A stretch of DNA of 64,000 bases from Dactylonectria macrodidyma (lineage: Eukaryota; Ascomycota; Sordariomycetes; Hypocreales; Nectriaceae), in assembly GCA_020744425.1 (NCBI GenBank), contig JAGMUV010000001.1:2480001-2544000 (forward strand). The letters are read 5' to 3'. Below the pieces are notes generated by a model, which saw only the letters and a program-made list of their open reading frames with translations, was not told the origin of the DNA and did not search any database. Shown one piece after another: positions 44,376 through 55,295 of the stretch (the first letter of the stretch is position 1; every line of letters starts with the position of its first letter). The position numbers and the translations under genes are program-made.

Positions 44376-46994
44376 TCATTCAACGCCTGGATTCGACTCT
44401 CTCTTTGGATCCGACTCTTCCTCTGGTTTTGGCTCTTCCCCTGGGTTTGACTCTTCCTTTTCCCATTTGAATACATGTTTAGAGCCGCTCATGATAATAT
44501 CAATGAAAGCTACCCCGTCCTGGCGAAGACTCTTGGTATGCTCGTTGTCAAGGAGGCCCGAGAGCGCCGTCCGTTGTTGTTGGCTGCTTAGCGTTCTCCA
44601 CCCCTTTTTAGTGATAAAGAGACCTTCCTTTTTCGAATCGAGAAGGACAAATGACAGAATCCCATCATCCTCTGGACCACAGATGGAGTTCCAGATCCTC
44701 CCATCCTCCAAGTGGCGATTCAGTTCGTTGCCGTCCATCTCTAGCTGCTTGGCGAGCAGCTGGATGGACTCTTTGCCTGGTGGTAATTGATCACGGTCCT
44801 TCTTGTACCCATCAACAGCTCGAGCAAGACATGCCTGAGCATATCGAAGTTCAAACTTAGCGAGCAGTGATTGCCCAACGGCAGTCTTCAGACGTCTGCC
44901 ATACTGTAACAAAGCATCGCCTGCCCCGTCTGCCATGACGATGTGGCTCTCACGGTGTCTCCATTCACGCACAAGGTTCTTGAACTGCATAACCGCCTGT
45001 GAACTTAGAATTGAAGCTGCTTTCATGATGACGGCCACTTGTGACTCGGACGGGTCTGATATCGTAGGAAGGAAGCATTCAGGGTCTTCCATCTTGATAC
45101 TCTGCTCGAGTTCTTGCCACCTTCTTTTGGCAGAAGTGCTACCGCGTGTCGTCTTCGAAGGATATTCTTGGAGCGATTCACGTGCCTTTCGCTTGCGCCT
45201 CGACGCCTCCGAGAACACCGTCCTTGGTACCTCTTCTGACTTCCCGGGGGACGGAACCCGGGAGACGTCATGCCGGTGAGTGAATTTTGCCACGCCACAT
45301 CGGCCGCAACAGCGGAGTTCCTTGGACACTAGGTTATCACCGGGCAGCGTGTAGTTGATGGAAAAAGCGATGCAGAAGCCCATGTTCACGACGGCATGGT
45401 ACTGGCAGAGGTGAGGGGCGATCAATGTCCCTGGGCCGGCGACCTTGATGGTGAAGTCAATACCCTCCTTCTCGAGTCTCGAGGGGGATATCAGCAGGGA
45501 CCTATGCCCGACACGGTGGCTGCAATCATTGCACTTCCAGTTGGTGGTGATGAACTGCTCAAACTTGTGGGTGTGATGCATCGCAATTAGGATCCACAGC
45601 TTGACTCCCACCAACACCAGGTTGGCGGAACGCAGGCCATAGGGTTTTGGGGGGTCTGTGTTCTCCAGGCAGCTCAGATCTTCGATGTGGAAGCGGTTCG
45701 CGCCCGAACCAATGTGCCAATACGGACGGTGCAAGTCTGCGAGATCCGGGTCTCCCAAAATTTCTGACCCTGGGTCCAACAGGCGCTCATACGGGACGTC
45801 CAGATGGCCGCTAAAGTACTGCACAGTACCCTTTGGCAGGTGATCAAAGAAGTGGTCAAGGTACTGCCTAGCTTCCACTTCAGTCGGTAGCTTCACGTCC
45901 TGGGGCAAGTCTGGCCATTTGAAGGGGGGTTTGCGTTCGGAAATATAGACAAACGTGTAACCTTCGCCCTTCGGGCCAGGTTTGAAGTCGTTGGTCGAGT
46001 ATTGACAATCGACATCCTTGGAGCTCAGCTTGGCTTTGAACAGGTCGAGGTCAATGGGAGGGCATTCAACTGAGATCTCGTTGTCGAAGCCGGGCTGGGG
46101 GATGATTCTTTGCAGAGCTGGAACCACGCCCTCTCCCAACTCGGCGGCTGACAGGTGGAACTTTGGAGGGGAGCTCGGCACTGGAGCAGGGTCTGGCAGT
46201 GCAGTGCCTGGCGATGCAAGGTTTGCATCTGTAGCTGGATCTGCGGCGCCAGCTGTTGAAGTCATTTTGGTTTCATCGCTATCTCGACACATTGCGTCGT
46301 CTGATGTAGGTTGCAGTTGCATGCCGACTTGCGCGTCAGTCGCAACGTCCTCTCGCTTTTCTGCGTCCGCGTTGGTTGAGACCTGCGCTGACTGCCTGGC
46401 GTCGTTGTGACCTTGGGCTGGGTGAGCTTGCACTGGCCGAGCTGTTACACCAACGTTGGAGACGTTGGCCGTGGCCAGGTTTTCCGCCATTGGCGTCTCC
46501 TCTGGGTAGGTGTCTCGTGTAACACGCTCTTGCTCGCTCGATGTCGCCACAGCTCCATCTCTTCTGATATTGTTGATGTTGCTGCTGCTAGATTGACCAT
46601 CTGCCTGTAGGCTGATATCCATAGCTGTGGTGTCGTCATGTTGGTTGGCTGGGACATGGGCGAGTACGGTCTTGCTTTCGGCCATGCCACCCGCCAGAGC
46701 GTTGGCCGCCATTCCCTGGGATCGAATCACCTGCAGCTCTGCCTGCGTTTCCTCCCCAAACGCAATTAACAAGTCGGCAAGATCTCTAGCCCATGCCGGC
46801 TGTTCGCTCTGATAGCGGCCTCGTTCTCTGCCAGACCCCGTCGACCGCGTAGATCGTGTCTCGGGGCAGATTTTGCCGTAGACGAGCGTCTGCACGTGCA
46901 GCAGCCTTGCCTCTAATTCATCCGCCTTCGCAAGGAGCGCGTCGAGCCTAGAGTCGGAGGAATCAGGCCCAGGCATGGTGTCGCGCAGGTGCAT
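44376..46994 (-). CDS. JmjC-domain protein (putative 2-oxoglutarate/Fe(II) oxygenase)
   Basis: A single exon of 872 aa. Residues about 300-560 form a JmjC-like domain: YWHIGSGANRFHIEDLSCLE supplies the H-x-E metal pair (His436, Glu438). APHLCQYHAVVNMGFCIAFS supplies the distal His533 in the usual 'YHAV.N.G' context. KLWILIAMHHTHKFEQFI matches the JmjC central motif. JmjC enzymes hydroxylate proteins and often demethylate histone lysines. The N-terminal 290 residues begin with a helical LDALLAKADELEARLLHV segment and are otherwise low-complexity. A possible Cys cluster (C-G-R-C-G and CNDCSH) flanks the domain. The C-terminal 200 residues are helical and unrecognised. No PHD, JmjN or Tudor domain is seen, so the substrate cannot be assigned. 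Confidence 0.82.
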   Translation of the reverse strand: MHLRDTMPGPDSSDSRLDALLAKADELEARLLHVQTLVYGKICPETRSTRSTGSGRERGRYQSEQPAWARDLADLLIAFGEETQAELQVIRSQGMAANALAGGMAESKTVLAHVPANQHDDTTAMDISLQADGQSSSSNINNIRRDGAVATSSEQERVTRDTYPEETPMAENLATANVSNVGVTARPVQAHPAQGHNDARQSAQVSTNADAEKREDVATDAQVGMQLQPTSDDAMCRDSDETKMTSTAGAADPATDANLASPGTALPDPAPVPSSPPKFHLSAAELGEGVVPALQRIIPQPGFDNEISVECPPIDLDLFKAKLSSKDVDCQYSTNDFKPGPKGEGYTFVYISERKPPFKWPDLPQDVKLPTEVEARQYLDHFFDHLPKGTVQYFSGHLDVPYERLLDPGSEILGDPDLADLHRPYWHIGSGANRFHIEDLSCLENTDPPKPYGLRSANLVLVGVKLWILIAMHHTHKFEQFITTNWKCNDCSHRVGHRSLLISPSRLEKEGIDFTIKVAGPGTLIAPHLCQYHAVVNMGFCIAFSINYTLPGDNLVSKELRCCGRCGVAKFTHRHDVSRVPSPGKSEEVPRTVFSEASRRKRKARESLQEYPSKTTRGSTSAKRRWQELEQSIKMEDPECFLPTISDPSESQVAVIMKAASILSSQAVMQFKNLVREWRHRESHIVMADGAGDALLQYGRRLKTAVGQSLLAKFELRYAQACLARAVDGYKKDRDQLPPGKESIQLLAKQLEMDGNELNRHLEDGRIWNSICGPEDDGILSFVLLDSKKEGLFITKKGWRTLSSQQQRTALSGLLDNEHTKSLRQDGVAFIDIIMSGSKHVFKWEKEESNPGEEPKPEEESDPKRESNPGVE

Positions 46995-47597
46995 TGCAGC
47001 GCAGCAGTCGCTGTGAGAATATCTGGCTTTTGTTGCGCCTTATCGAAGTGATTGCGAGGTTCTGGGATGTACATAGCCTGATCTGGGTGCCCGTGATCGT
47101 GATGGCTAAGCGTGCCACCTACGCCACAAACAGCGTGAAACCAGCCCTGGTCATCCTTGATTTCACGTCAAATTCTTCCACGCTCTCGTGCTTTTGGCTG
47201 CCGATAGACAATCGCATGGCCTCTGCATCTCTTGATTTTCATGGGAGTGGAATTTTCTATTGTTTTGCCCCCTCTATTGTCGTCTGTGTTTTGTCTTAGG
47301 ATTTCTGGGCATTTACCAGCGCCGCCTACCCCTCCGACACTCTTCTCAAATCTGTCCAACTAGCCTGCATCTCACTGAATCCCCTCCAAACATTTCCATC
47401 ACATCACCGTCTTTCTTTGCCAGCTCAATTATGAATCACGATCTAGACCCTGTGGTTCTATGGGCGATATGATAGTAAAACGGTGCATCATGTATGATGG
47501 CGTGCGAATCGCAGGGCTAGCCATTTCCTTTCCAGCGCCAGCGCCTCTATGTCAAAATATCTAGCAACCAACCCTTGCGAACATTTCTTTACTTGCT
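46995..47597. other. Spacer between the JmjC gene and the three-exon gene
   Basis: About 600 bp upstream of the JmjC start and downstream of the 47598-48557 gene. No gene recognised. Confidence 0.45.
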
Positions 47598-48557
47598 TCA
47601 TTCTGTTTTAGCCTCTGTGTTCCCCCTCGCTGCTCCGTGGACGCAGCCTTGCCTCCATTTCTCGATCCGAGTCCTCTTTTCGAAGCTTAGGAGACCTACA
47701 CCGCGTTTGCTTGACTCACTCTCGCCTTGTTCGGTCTCATTGGCATGACTTTCGTCCTTATCCTTGTTTCGGTTCAGGAAAGCCAGCCAGGCATCAGAAA
47801 GTACGCTCGGATGACTGAGCTGAGTCCTTTGGGCTTGTTCGGAGTTAGTCTCGTGGACTTTTTCTTCGATTGGGTCGCGCTTGGGAAGAACGTCTAATGC
47901 ATCAGATGATCCGTCCGTTATAATTTCGTCAGAGGCATTCGAACCGTCTGTAGCTTCGTCCTCTGGGGTTTCTAGGGCAAGGTTAGAATCCATAAAGCAG
48001 GTATGGAACATGGCAGTCTACCGATGTTACCAAAGATTGCATTGTCGGCATCGTTCAGCATACGGTTGCGATGACGAAGCGACCTGTGTCTCATAGAGAG
48101 CCAGAAAGCTCTCGAGTCTGTGTTTCTATGGTAGTGTGGACCATCGCATTCATCTCTGCGCTCCTCTAGAGGATTCTACTTTACATGTTAGCCTCGAAGA
48201 TCCCAGCTTAACGGTACATGGGCCGCAACCACATCACGTTGGCGAACAGGGGCTCGACTTCCGAGGGTTTCGGCAATTCAAAGCGAATAGCCGGCGACAG
48301 GGGGCTTCTTCAAACCCCGTTGGTCTGCTTGAGCGGGTTTGGGTTGTGTTGCGAAAGGGATATCTACTAACTGTCAAGAGGTGGGTTATGTTGTTTGCCC
48401 CTGCCAGCGGCGCCGTACCATCGGGGTAACCTAGAGGAATACGCCGCGGGGATTCTGGCCGAGGAGCAAGCCCGGTGAGACCCGGCCGAAAACTGAAGGG
48501 CAGACGTGAGAAGTCTGTGATACTATCTGGCGGTGTTGGGGGTGTTGGGAGGGGCAT
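47598..48557 (-). CDS. Hypothetical protein, three exons (237 aa)
   Basis: Exons 48557-48372, 48175-48022 and 47971-47598 join in frame through introns of 196 and 50 nt (donors GTTAGT and GTAGAC; acceptors with GGCTAAC and TTCTAAC branch sites). The N-terminus is MPLPTPPTPPDSITDF, a common fungal disordered start. Exon 2 gives a basic, Trp-containing block (NTDSRAFWLSMRHRSLRHRN). Exon 3 is acidic with SDAWLAFLNRNKDKDESHA and a basic EKRTRIEKWRQG. It is probably a regulatory or nuclear protein, but this is only inference. A more upstream ATG (48698) exists in frame; I prefer 48557. Confidence 0.65.
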
Positions 48558-51049
48558 TCTGCTGTGATCAACCTGATCGAGGTTGTCAGAATGGCAGTGC
48601 GTGCGCGATGTACGAGGGCTCAGATGGGATGGTGTAAGTGGAGTTATCAATGCCCTGGCTGATATCGAGTTAGAAGGTTCCGAAGAGGTGCTTCGCATCC
48701 CAACTCCGGGTCGAAAAAGGCATCTTACACTGCAACTCGGAAGCACGTTGGTCCGGGAGGTTCAGAGGAATTGGGGGTCGGGGAGGGCTAACGAAGAGGC
48801 AGGACAAATCGCAAGTAGGTGGGAAATGGCTGGTTCCGCGTATGGATAGTGTTCTAATAGTTCCTTACGATCCCAAGGAAGATCAAGATAGCGTTACTAG
48901 GGAGTCTAACCCAGCCAGGCACAGTGAATCTCGAGGATCACGAGGGAGGAGGGGTCGGTCAAGGCGAACCATGGCGAACCACGGGGCCAAGTGATGGGAT
49001 GAGGCAGCCGACGCTACTGTGCCCTCGCAGCCTCGTCTCATACGCCTGAGCATTCCCTACTGCCAACTGGCGAGACTTGAGAGCAAGGGAGGGGCACCGT
49101 CTCTGGCTGACATTCGTGGCTCCCAGAAGCAGGTTGCTGCAGCATGCCTGGCCATTGGGATCGAGCGACGTGGCCATGCATTTCGTTCTGGTTGTGTAAA
49201 GTGCAATTCACGGGCGGTTGGGACTGACCGACTGTCACGTACAGTGGTTTGAGTGGTTCGAGTGGTTTGAGTACTGAATGAGTGCCGAGACCCTTTTCAC
49301 GGGCCCTCATCCGGAGCTGGCGATGATCTCGATCCAGAACCCCACCTGGCAGAGGGCGCTTGAGAAGTTGCGAGGCAAAAGAGGCAGTAGAGAGCCACTT
49401 GAGTGCAGGACTGGCTTGGACGGCTTGCAGGGGGCCGGTAAGGCTTACAGGGGGGGAAGTGCGTGATCCGATGATGGTGGAGTGGTGGTGTGGAGAGGAG
49501 AGTGGAGGAGTAGAGGAGTGGAGGAGTGGAGGAGGTGGTGAGGGGCCATGAGACAAAGACATCAAGGCTGAAAGAGAGGGCAGAGACAATTTGGTGCACT
49601 GACCCAGTGACCATCTTGGCGTTTCCCGTCCACCTCACCCACGGGCATCCAGCTGCTAGGTACGTACAGTACGTACCGTGGATGGCATGGATGGAAGATG
49701 GCAAGTATGGGGGCGTCCCGAGTCTCGACTCGAGGGCAAGTTTGGTAGACCCCAAGAACCTCTGACACTTAAGGTTAGCGCTGTTTTCTCACTGACCGTC
49801 TCAAGCGAGTCAAGCCTCACTCTCGGGTTGGCGAGCTGCCCTCTCTGACTCTTGCCACCACGAACTTGCTTCTCTCAGCCCGTTGTCGCAGCCCATTATT
49901 CCAGCCCGTGTTGTCACCAGCTCATCATCCATCCCAGCCCGTCTTCTCAACTGTCTCAGGCCAAGAAAAGAGTGCATTCAAGCCTCAGCAAGGTTGCCCT
50001 GGAGCGGGGTTGATCTTGGTGAGCTGCTTGGCAATTGGCCAACCCATCTGGCCATTCTCTGTCAAGAGGTAGCGGAGTCTGTCACATATACCGGCCATGC
50101 CCCAGCTTTGCGATTCCTCAGGATTTCCAGCCATCTCGACTCGGTGCGATATCTCAAAGATTAAGTGATTTTTTGTCCTCTTAAAACTCCGCGGGCAAAT
50201 GAACAGAGCTAGCCAAGCGTCAGGTTCGTTTCCCTCCACTGCCACCCGTCAAACCGATCGACTAACCTCCTCAGGACGACCAGCGCACCACGATCGTGGG
50301 TCAACCACCTAGCCTCGATCGCCATCGCTACTGAGCAAGATCTAGTGGGCAGGGCCAGGGCTTAGCCTGACAGCCTATCCAAGACACCATCCGGGACTTG
50401 GAAAAATAAGGGACAGCGACCACACTATTTGGAACCGTTCGCTAGGGGACCAAGCTGCCACTTTGCTGTATGCTAACACGTGTTAGCGAGCTCATCCGAC
50501 TGGGCCACAAGTTTGACAGCCGGCTCGCTACTACAACGACCCTTGAATGTTGTCATCCCCGGCGCCGGTTCCGGACACGGCCCCACCAACTTCCTCGTGT
50601 GCATGCACGACGTTGTCAAATTCGACATTGACTGGCCATTGGAGTTGGACAACAATGCCAATTCACCCATTTCAACCATCACAGGCAGTCTTTGTTCCAT
50701 TGTTTTGGGCTCTCCTCCTCCTCCCTACCGCTCCCGTCCACAGCATTTCCGTGAACGCAAAGAGTTGGCGTTTGCTCGTGTTGCTAAACATTTTCTAGTG
50801 CACCAACAGTTCATAATGCTTCTATCCCCATTGGTAGAGAGGGTTGCTCGAGTCTCTTTGGGTGTGCCCGCTGCAAGCTACCTCGATTCATACTTGAAGA
50901 CGGTGGCCGAAGAAGTCCAGGGAGAAGGAGACAAGCTCCTCAGAAGCGATTTGGCGCAAGAAGATGGCATTTGCCATGGAGGGCCTTCAATCTGTGTTAC
51001 CGATTACCACACATTTGTCTGCGTACATGTACTCTGTTATTATGATGAT
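48558..51049. other. Intergenic stretch with few coding signals
   Basis: About 2.5 kb. Contains simple repeats (GGTTTGAGTGGTTCGAGT near 49245-49275; GGAGTGGAGGAG near 49495-49535) and a 16-bp palindrome at 50472-50487. A 250-codon open frame (50480-51232, plus) starts without ATG and overlaps the next gene antisense; I do not call it. Confidence 0.4.
50472..50487. promoter_or_regulatory. 16-bp perfect palindrome with E-box core
   Basis: GCTAACACGTGTTAGC is fully self-complementary and centred on CACGTG, the target of bHLH factors. A palindrome this long is unusual by chance. Which gene it would serve is unclear. Confidence 0.35.
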
Positions 51050-51769
51050 TCAACCCGCAATCTCCGCTGTGTCTCCCTCCGGCTCAACCTTTTTCTCCGC
51101 GTCCTCCTTGTGGCACGTATCGCATCTCAGGTGATGACATCGTCTGCAACGGTCAGAAATCGTGCGCTGCCGGCGCTTCTCACAGGTGCAACACCATGCG
51201 CTGTGCACGCGTTGCCGTGGTTGCTTCCCTAATTGTCCTTCTTGCCGCTCCTTGGTTTTCTGCTTGGAGAGCGCCATTTTCTCCATCTGCCTTCGCACTA
51301 TCTCCATTACGTCCATGTCGGCTTCGCCGTCAGGGTCATCATCGACTTCGAACCGTGGCACTTCTTCTTCGCTCTGCCTTGTTGTCGGGTCGTCGTCGTC
51401 GCCTTGAGGGGCTGGATACAAGGGCAAAGGCGCTTCCTCGCTCTCCGAAACCGGGCTCCCTTGGACTGGGATCTCTTGGACTGGGATCTCTTGGGCTGGG
51501 TTCTCTGGTACTGGGATCTTTGGTACTGAGATCTCTTGGACTGTAATCTCTTGGACTGGGCTCTCTGGCACTAGACTCTCCGGTACTGGGCTTTCGGGTA
51601 CTGAGCTCCGTAAGGGCGGGGCGCTGAAGGGACTCCTGGCGTTCGTGGCATCGCTCTGAGGTGCTAGCCGGGGGCTCTTTGAGGTTCCAGGATGATCAAA
51701 TTCCCTAGGAGAGCATCTCTTGTGATGAGGACGTGGCACCTGAAGGGCGGCGCCGTCTGTGTTGAACAT
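51050..51769 (-). CDS. VPES-repeat protein with C-terminal Cys cluster
   Basis: A single exon of 239 aa from ATG 51767-51769. Residues about 50-110 consist of five-residue repeats of the form V-P-E-S-P / V-Q-E-I-P, visible as a 15-bp periodic tract at about 51445-51600. An acidic stretch and a helix (DVMEIVRRQMEKMALSKQKT) follow. A Cys-rich module near the end, WCCTCEKRRQRTISDRCRRC then HHLRCDTCHKE, has three C-x2-C pairs and a Trp. It fits a small zinc-binding fold seen in many short fungal proteins of unknown function. Confidence 0.75.
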   Translation of the reverse strand: MFNTDGAALQVPRPHHKRCSPREFDHPGTSKSPRLAPQSDATNARSPFSAPPLRSSVPESPVPESLVPESPVQEITVQEISVPKIPVPENPAQEIPVQEIPVQGSPVSESEEAPLPLYPAPQGDDDDPTTRQSEEEVPRFEVDDDPDGEADMDVMEIVRRQMEKMALSKQKTKERQEGQLGKQPRQRVHSAWCCTCEKRRQRTISDRCRRCHHLRCDTCHKEDAEKKVEPEGDTAEIAG

Positions 51770-52116
51770 TTTTTTTCTGGCGATGTTGGCGAGTTTTGAG
51801 GAGCTGAGTTATTCAAGGGCGGAAGAGGCTTTACCGCAATTGGCGAGGTTTGGCACAAAGTGGAACACGCGACGATGAGGAAAGTTGGAGGTGGAGGTGG
51901 AGATGGAGGTGGATTTGGATTTAGATGAATTTGCAAGTATGAAGTACAGTACGTAGTAGGTAATGACAGCAGGGGTTGCAAGGTGGTATTTATCTTTTGG
52001 ACCTTGGATTGGATCCAGACCAGCAACTGACTGGTCGCGAAACGGGGGTCCATGAATCCATGATCCATTGGCTCATGGTTCATGATCCATGCAGGGCTGG
52101 TGGACTATGGTTGCAT
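51770..52116. other. Short spacer
   Basis: About 350 bp containing GGAGGTGGAGATGGAGGTGG-type purine repeats (51890-51915) and overlapping TCATGGATCC-like repeats near 52050-52092. No gene. Confidence 0.45.
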
Positions 52117-52969
52117 CTATCTCGCCCTGTTCTTGTTCTTGCTGCTGCGACCCAGCATCTCCTTGGTCAGCTGGAGCAACCCGTCCAGGATCTCCTGCTC
52201 GCCGCTGACGAACCTCTGAGGCCTCGCGATGCTATCTACCATGTTGGTCTGAAACTGGGTGAGCGGCTCAGAGATGATGCCGTCAATCTCGGTTTCAATC
52301 ATGACCCCTGACGCCTTGGCGCGGAAATTGACGACGGACCGCGGGCGGACCTTAGTCGCGTCGATCTCCTCCAGGCCACCGGAATCATTCTCCAAGAGGA
52401 GGATAGGGTTGAAGTAGAAGGTGTAGACGACGTTGGGTACCTGAGGGAGGAGCGCGTACGAGGCGTCCTCGATGCACATCATCGAGAGCCAGCGGTCGGG
52501 GCAGCGCGTGTAGATGACGATACGAAGGTACCAGACGGCCGTGTAACGCTTGAGGGCCTTTGGAGTCGGAGCAGCAGCAGCCTTCTTGGAGGAGGAGCCG
52601 AGCATCATGGCGGCGGGCGGCTGAGAGACAAGCTCAATGTCGTTTGGGGCTATAATTGCGAGCATTAGCATTTGCCTTGTTTCATTCACGTGGGGGATTC
52701 ACACGAGGAAGGAGAGAAAAGACAAAAGAGAAGAGAGAAAAGATATCACAAGGGAAAGGACAAAAAGATGTTGTCATACCTGGGACAGAGACAGAGACAG
52801 TGGGATGCTGTGCTCCATCTTCTTCGTCCGTGGACCACTCATCGGACCCTTCTTCGAGCCCTCCGTTCTTGCGTCTGGCTTTTCCGAAGCTGTACGCAGC
52901 CACGACAGCAATAGCCATGACTGGCAAGCAGACGGCAAGGACAATGACGGTTTGCAATGGCAAAGACAT
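52117..52969 (-). CDS. Single-pass membrane protein, unknown function (240 aa)
   Basis: Exons 52969-52780 and 52649-52117, with a 130-nt GT-AG intron (donor GTATGA). The N-terminus is a signal-anchor helix (LPLQTVIVLAVCLPVMAIAV VAAYSF) followed by a basic GKARRKN stop-transfer and an acidic linker (EEGSDEWSTDEEDG). The soluble domain contains YTAVWYLRIVIYTRCPDRWL and VVYTFYFNPILLLEND. No family recognised. Intron phase and reading frame agree on both sides. Confidence 0.7.
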
Positions 52970-55295
52970 GGTGGGTTTTTCTTTTTGGATAGGTACCTTG
53001 TTCAACGTGGTATTGTTTATCGTGGTGGCCGGGGTCTTGGTGGGGGCTTGGGGACGCCTGTTGTGTCGTAAGCACCGCGATAATGAACCATAGATGCTGG
53101 ATCCAAAGAGGGTGAGCGAGGGAGTTAAAAAGGCGGCCTTGTTCAGGCGGACCACAGAGTCGGTGTGCATTTCGCTGCCTCTTTTATCTAGGCCTTCTCC
53201 ATCATGCTTGCTTCTGTTGTTGGATTCTGGCCAACCCCCTCCGTTGAGAAGTTGTCTTAGACCTTGGGCTCATTGCCTACCCACCACAATGTGCCCTCGC
53301 AGCGGTATTGTCCGCCGAGACCGCCCACTATAATGCATCTTCCATTGGTACATGTAAAACATTGGGTTTAATCTTCATATCTGCCTGAACCCCGCGTCTC
53401 ACTTCCCCTCAAACATGGCTTTGAGAGAGTCAGAAGCTGGAGCTGGAGCTGGAGCTGGAGCCGCAAGGGATGACACCTACCCGATACCTTGGAACGCCCA
53501 TCTCACGAGGCTTCGGAACGCGCACCAAGTGCGTCCCCAACAAGCAAATATTCCCTAATAATAAACGACAGTACAATACTGCATATGATAGTAGTAGGTC
53601 AGTAATAGGTTAGTAATAGGTCAGTACAGCACACTCATGTACATCATCACTTGTTGAGATGGGGTCGGTCGGGCAGCCACATACCCAGACTTGGGCCATT
53701 CACGTCGGAGTGATCGAGAAATCTGGGCACCAAGTTACACTCGTCATAACGGCCATGGCCTCCCTTACTGATTTTTTGTCCCTTACCGTTCTTTCGCTTT
53801 AATGGTGGCTTATGCAACTCAGAGCGCCACATGAGCCGGCACTCAGAATCCCGATATAAGTCGGGGAGCCGGGATGATAGAATCAACGGTTTTGAGACCA
53901 AATGCAGCCACGCCAACAAAAGAACAAGACACAGAAATATGATCAGTAACAGAAGGAGTGAATCCGATGATTCATATGAGCGACGGGACGGGACAATGTG
54001 CAAATAAAACAAGAAAAGGGAGAGGCGGAAGCAAGGAGTAGTCAATATTGGCTGCCGCTGCGACAACCTGCAGGGCAGGAAATCAGGTCAGACAGGGACT
54101 CGTGTTCCTCGCCACAAAGCAAAACAGACAACTCGGCTGGGCAAACTGGGCCCGAACTCGGAGAAGCAAAAAAGCGATGTCTTGACCGTTTGGACGGGCT
54201 GGAAGGCATCTGTCTTATTTTTCTTTTCTTTTTCTTTTTTTGCGGCCATGTCAATGGCTGAGTTGAGGGAGGGTCGAGGGTCGAGGGTCGAATCTGGGCT
54301 CGAGGCTGATTGGATGCCTGATTTGAATCTCATCAAGACGCCCCAAGTGTGATGCAGGCAGAGCAAGCCATTCGCCGTTTTTGTCACATTTCATGTCATA
54401 CCGTCTCCCGTGCATAGTCACATTCACCGCCATCACATTGTCCTTCTGGGCTTGGCGCAGCAGCAGCGACAGATGAAGTGCGATCTAAGGGTGTGGGTGT
54501 CTTGGTGCGTATCGAAGCAATTCGAGCATCTCGATGGGTGTCATTCACTCCTCCTTGATAGCAACTGTGCATCTTAACTTAGTATCCAGCTATCCATACT
54601 ACCATAGGAGCTTCCCTCCTTAGCACATAAGAGTAACAGCCCTACCCCTTGCTAAGAGCTCCCCTCCCTAGCTAGTAGAAGCCCTACTCCGTGGGTACAT
54701 TAGTAGAACAGACAGACAGAGATCCGAAACCTGTTTCGGGTCAGGGACCTGACCGCTTCTTCCCCACCTCCTGGGCTGCTGAAAGGCACCCCCACTCCGA
54801 TGCATGTGCTCTAAGTAGGGAGCTTAGTAGCCCAGCAGAGACGCCATCGTGACACTCGACTATACTGGATGCAGAGAACCTCACAGACAACTGTGGGATA
54901 CGCATGCTATTTGTCACTTCGAAATTGGGTGGCTTCTTATCTCCTCTGATGTGTATCCACTCCAGGCGATCCCCCGGGCTTATTCCCAGGTGGATTCCCT
55001 AGCTGGAGAGATCCGCGAGGCAACGGCTAGGAGTGTCTATGAGGCTCTGTGTTGACGTCTTTGTCTCCTTCTGGGTCATAAGAGGGGTATCTGGGCATCC
55101 CCACCTAACTAGATACCTCGTTTGGACGTATAGTAGACTGATACTCCATCGGTCCTCATCACAACTCCTCGGAGCTGGATACTACGTCTTAGTTGCTCCC
55201 TCACGACAACAGTATACGATTCTAAACAAGTGCTTTCCTGCTTGCCTTTATTCCCCAAGCAAACAACAAGTCCAACGACTTTCCAGCCAGCAGTC
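52970..55295. other. Intergenic stretch with simple repeats
   Basis: About 2.3 kb. An (AGCTGG)n run lies at about 53434-53460. Imperfect repeats of AGCTCCCCTCCCTAG type occur near 54608-54690, with an inverted relative near 54815-54830. A hydrophobic minus-strand frame (53647-54066, LLLLLIIFLCLVLLLAWLHL) could be an exon but has no ATG. The last several hundred bases are the F-box gene's promoter. Confidence 0.4.

Noticed and set aside
50480..51232. 250-codon plus-strand frame
   Set aside because: Starts at GTG, no domain, and overlaps 180 bp of the well-supported Cys-rich gene on the opposite strand.
53647..54433. Hydrophobic minus-strand frame (53647-54066) and MAVNVTMHGRRYDMK frame (54251-54433)
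   Set aside because: They may be exons of one gene, but the first lacks an ATG and I could not find a splice pair joining them in frame.
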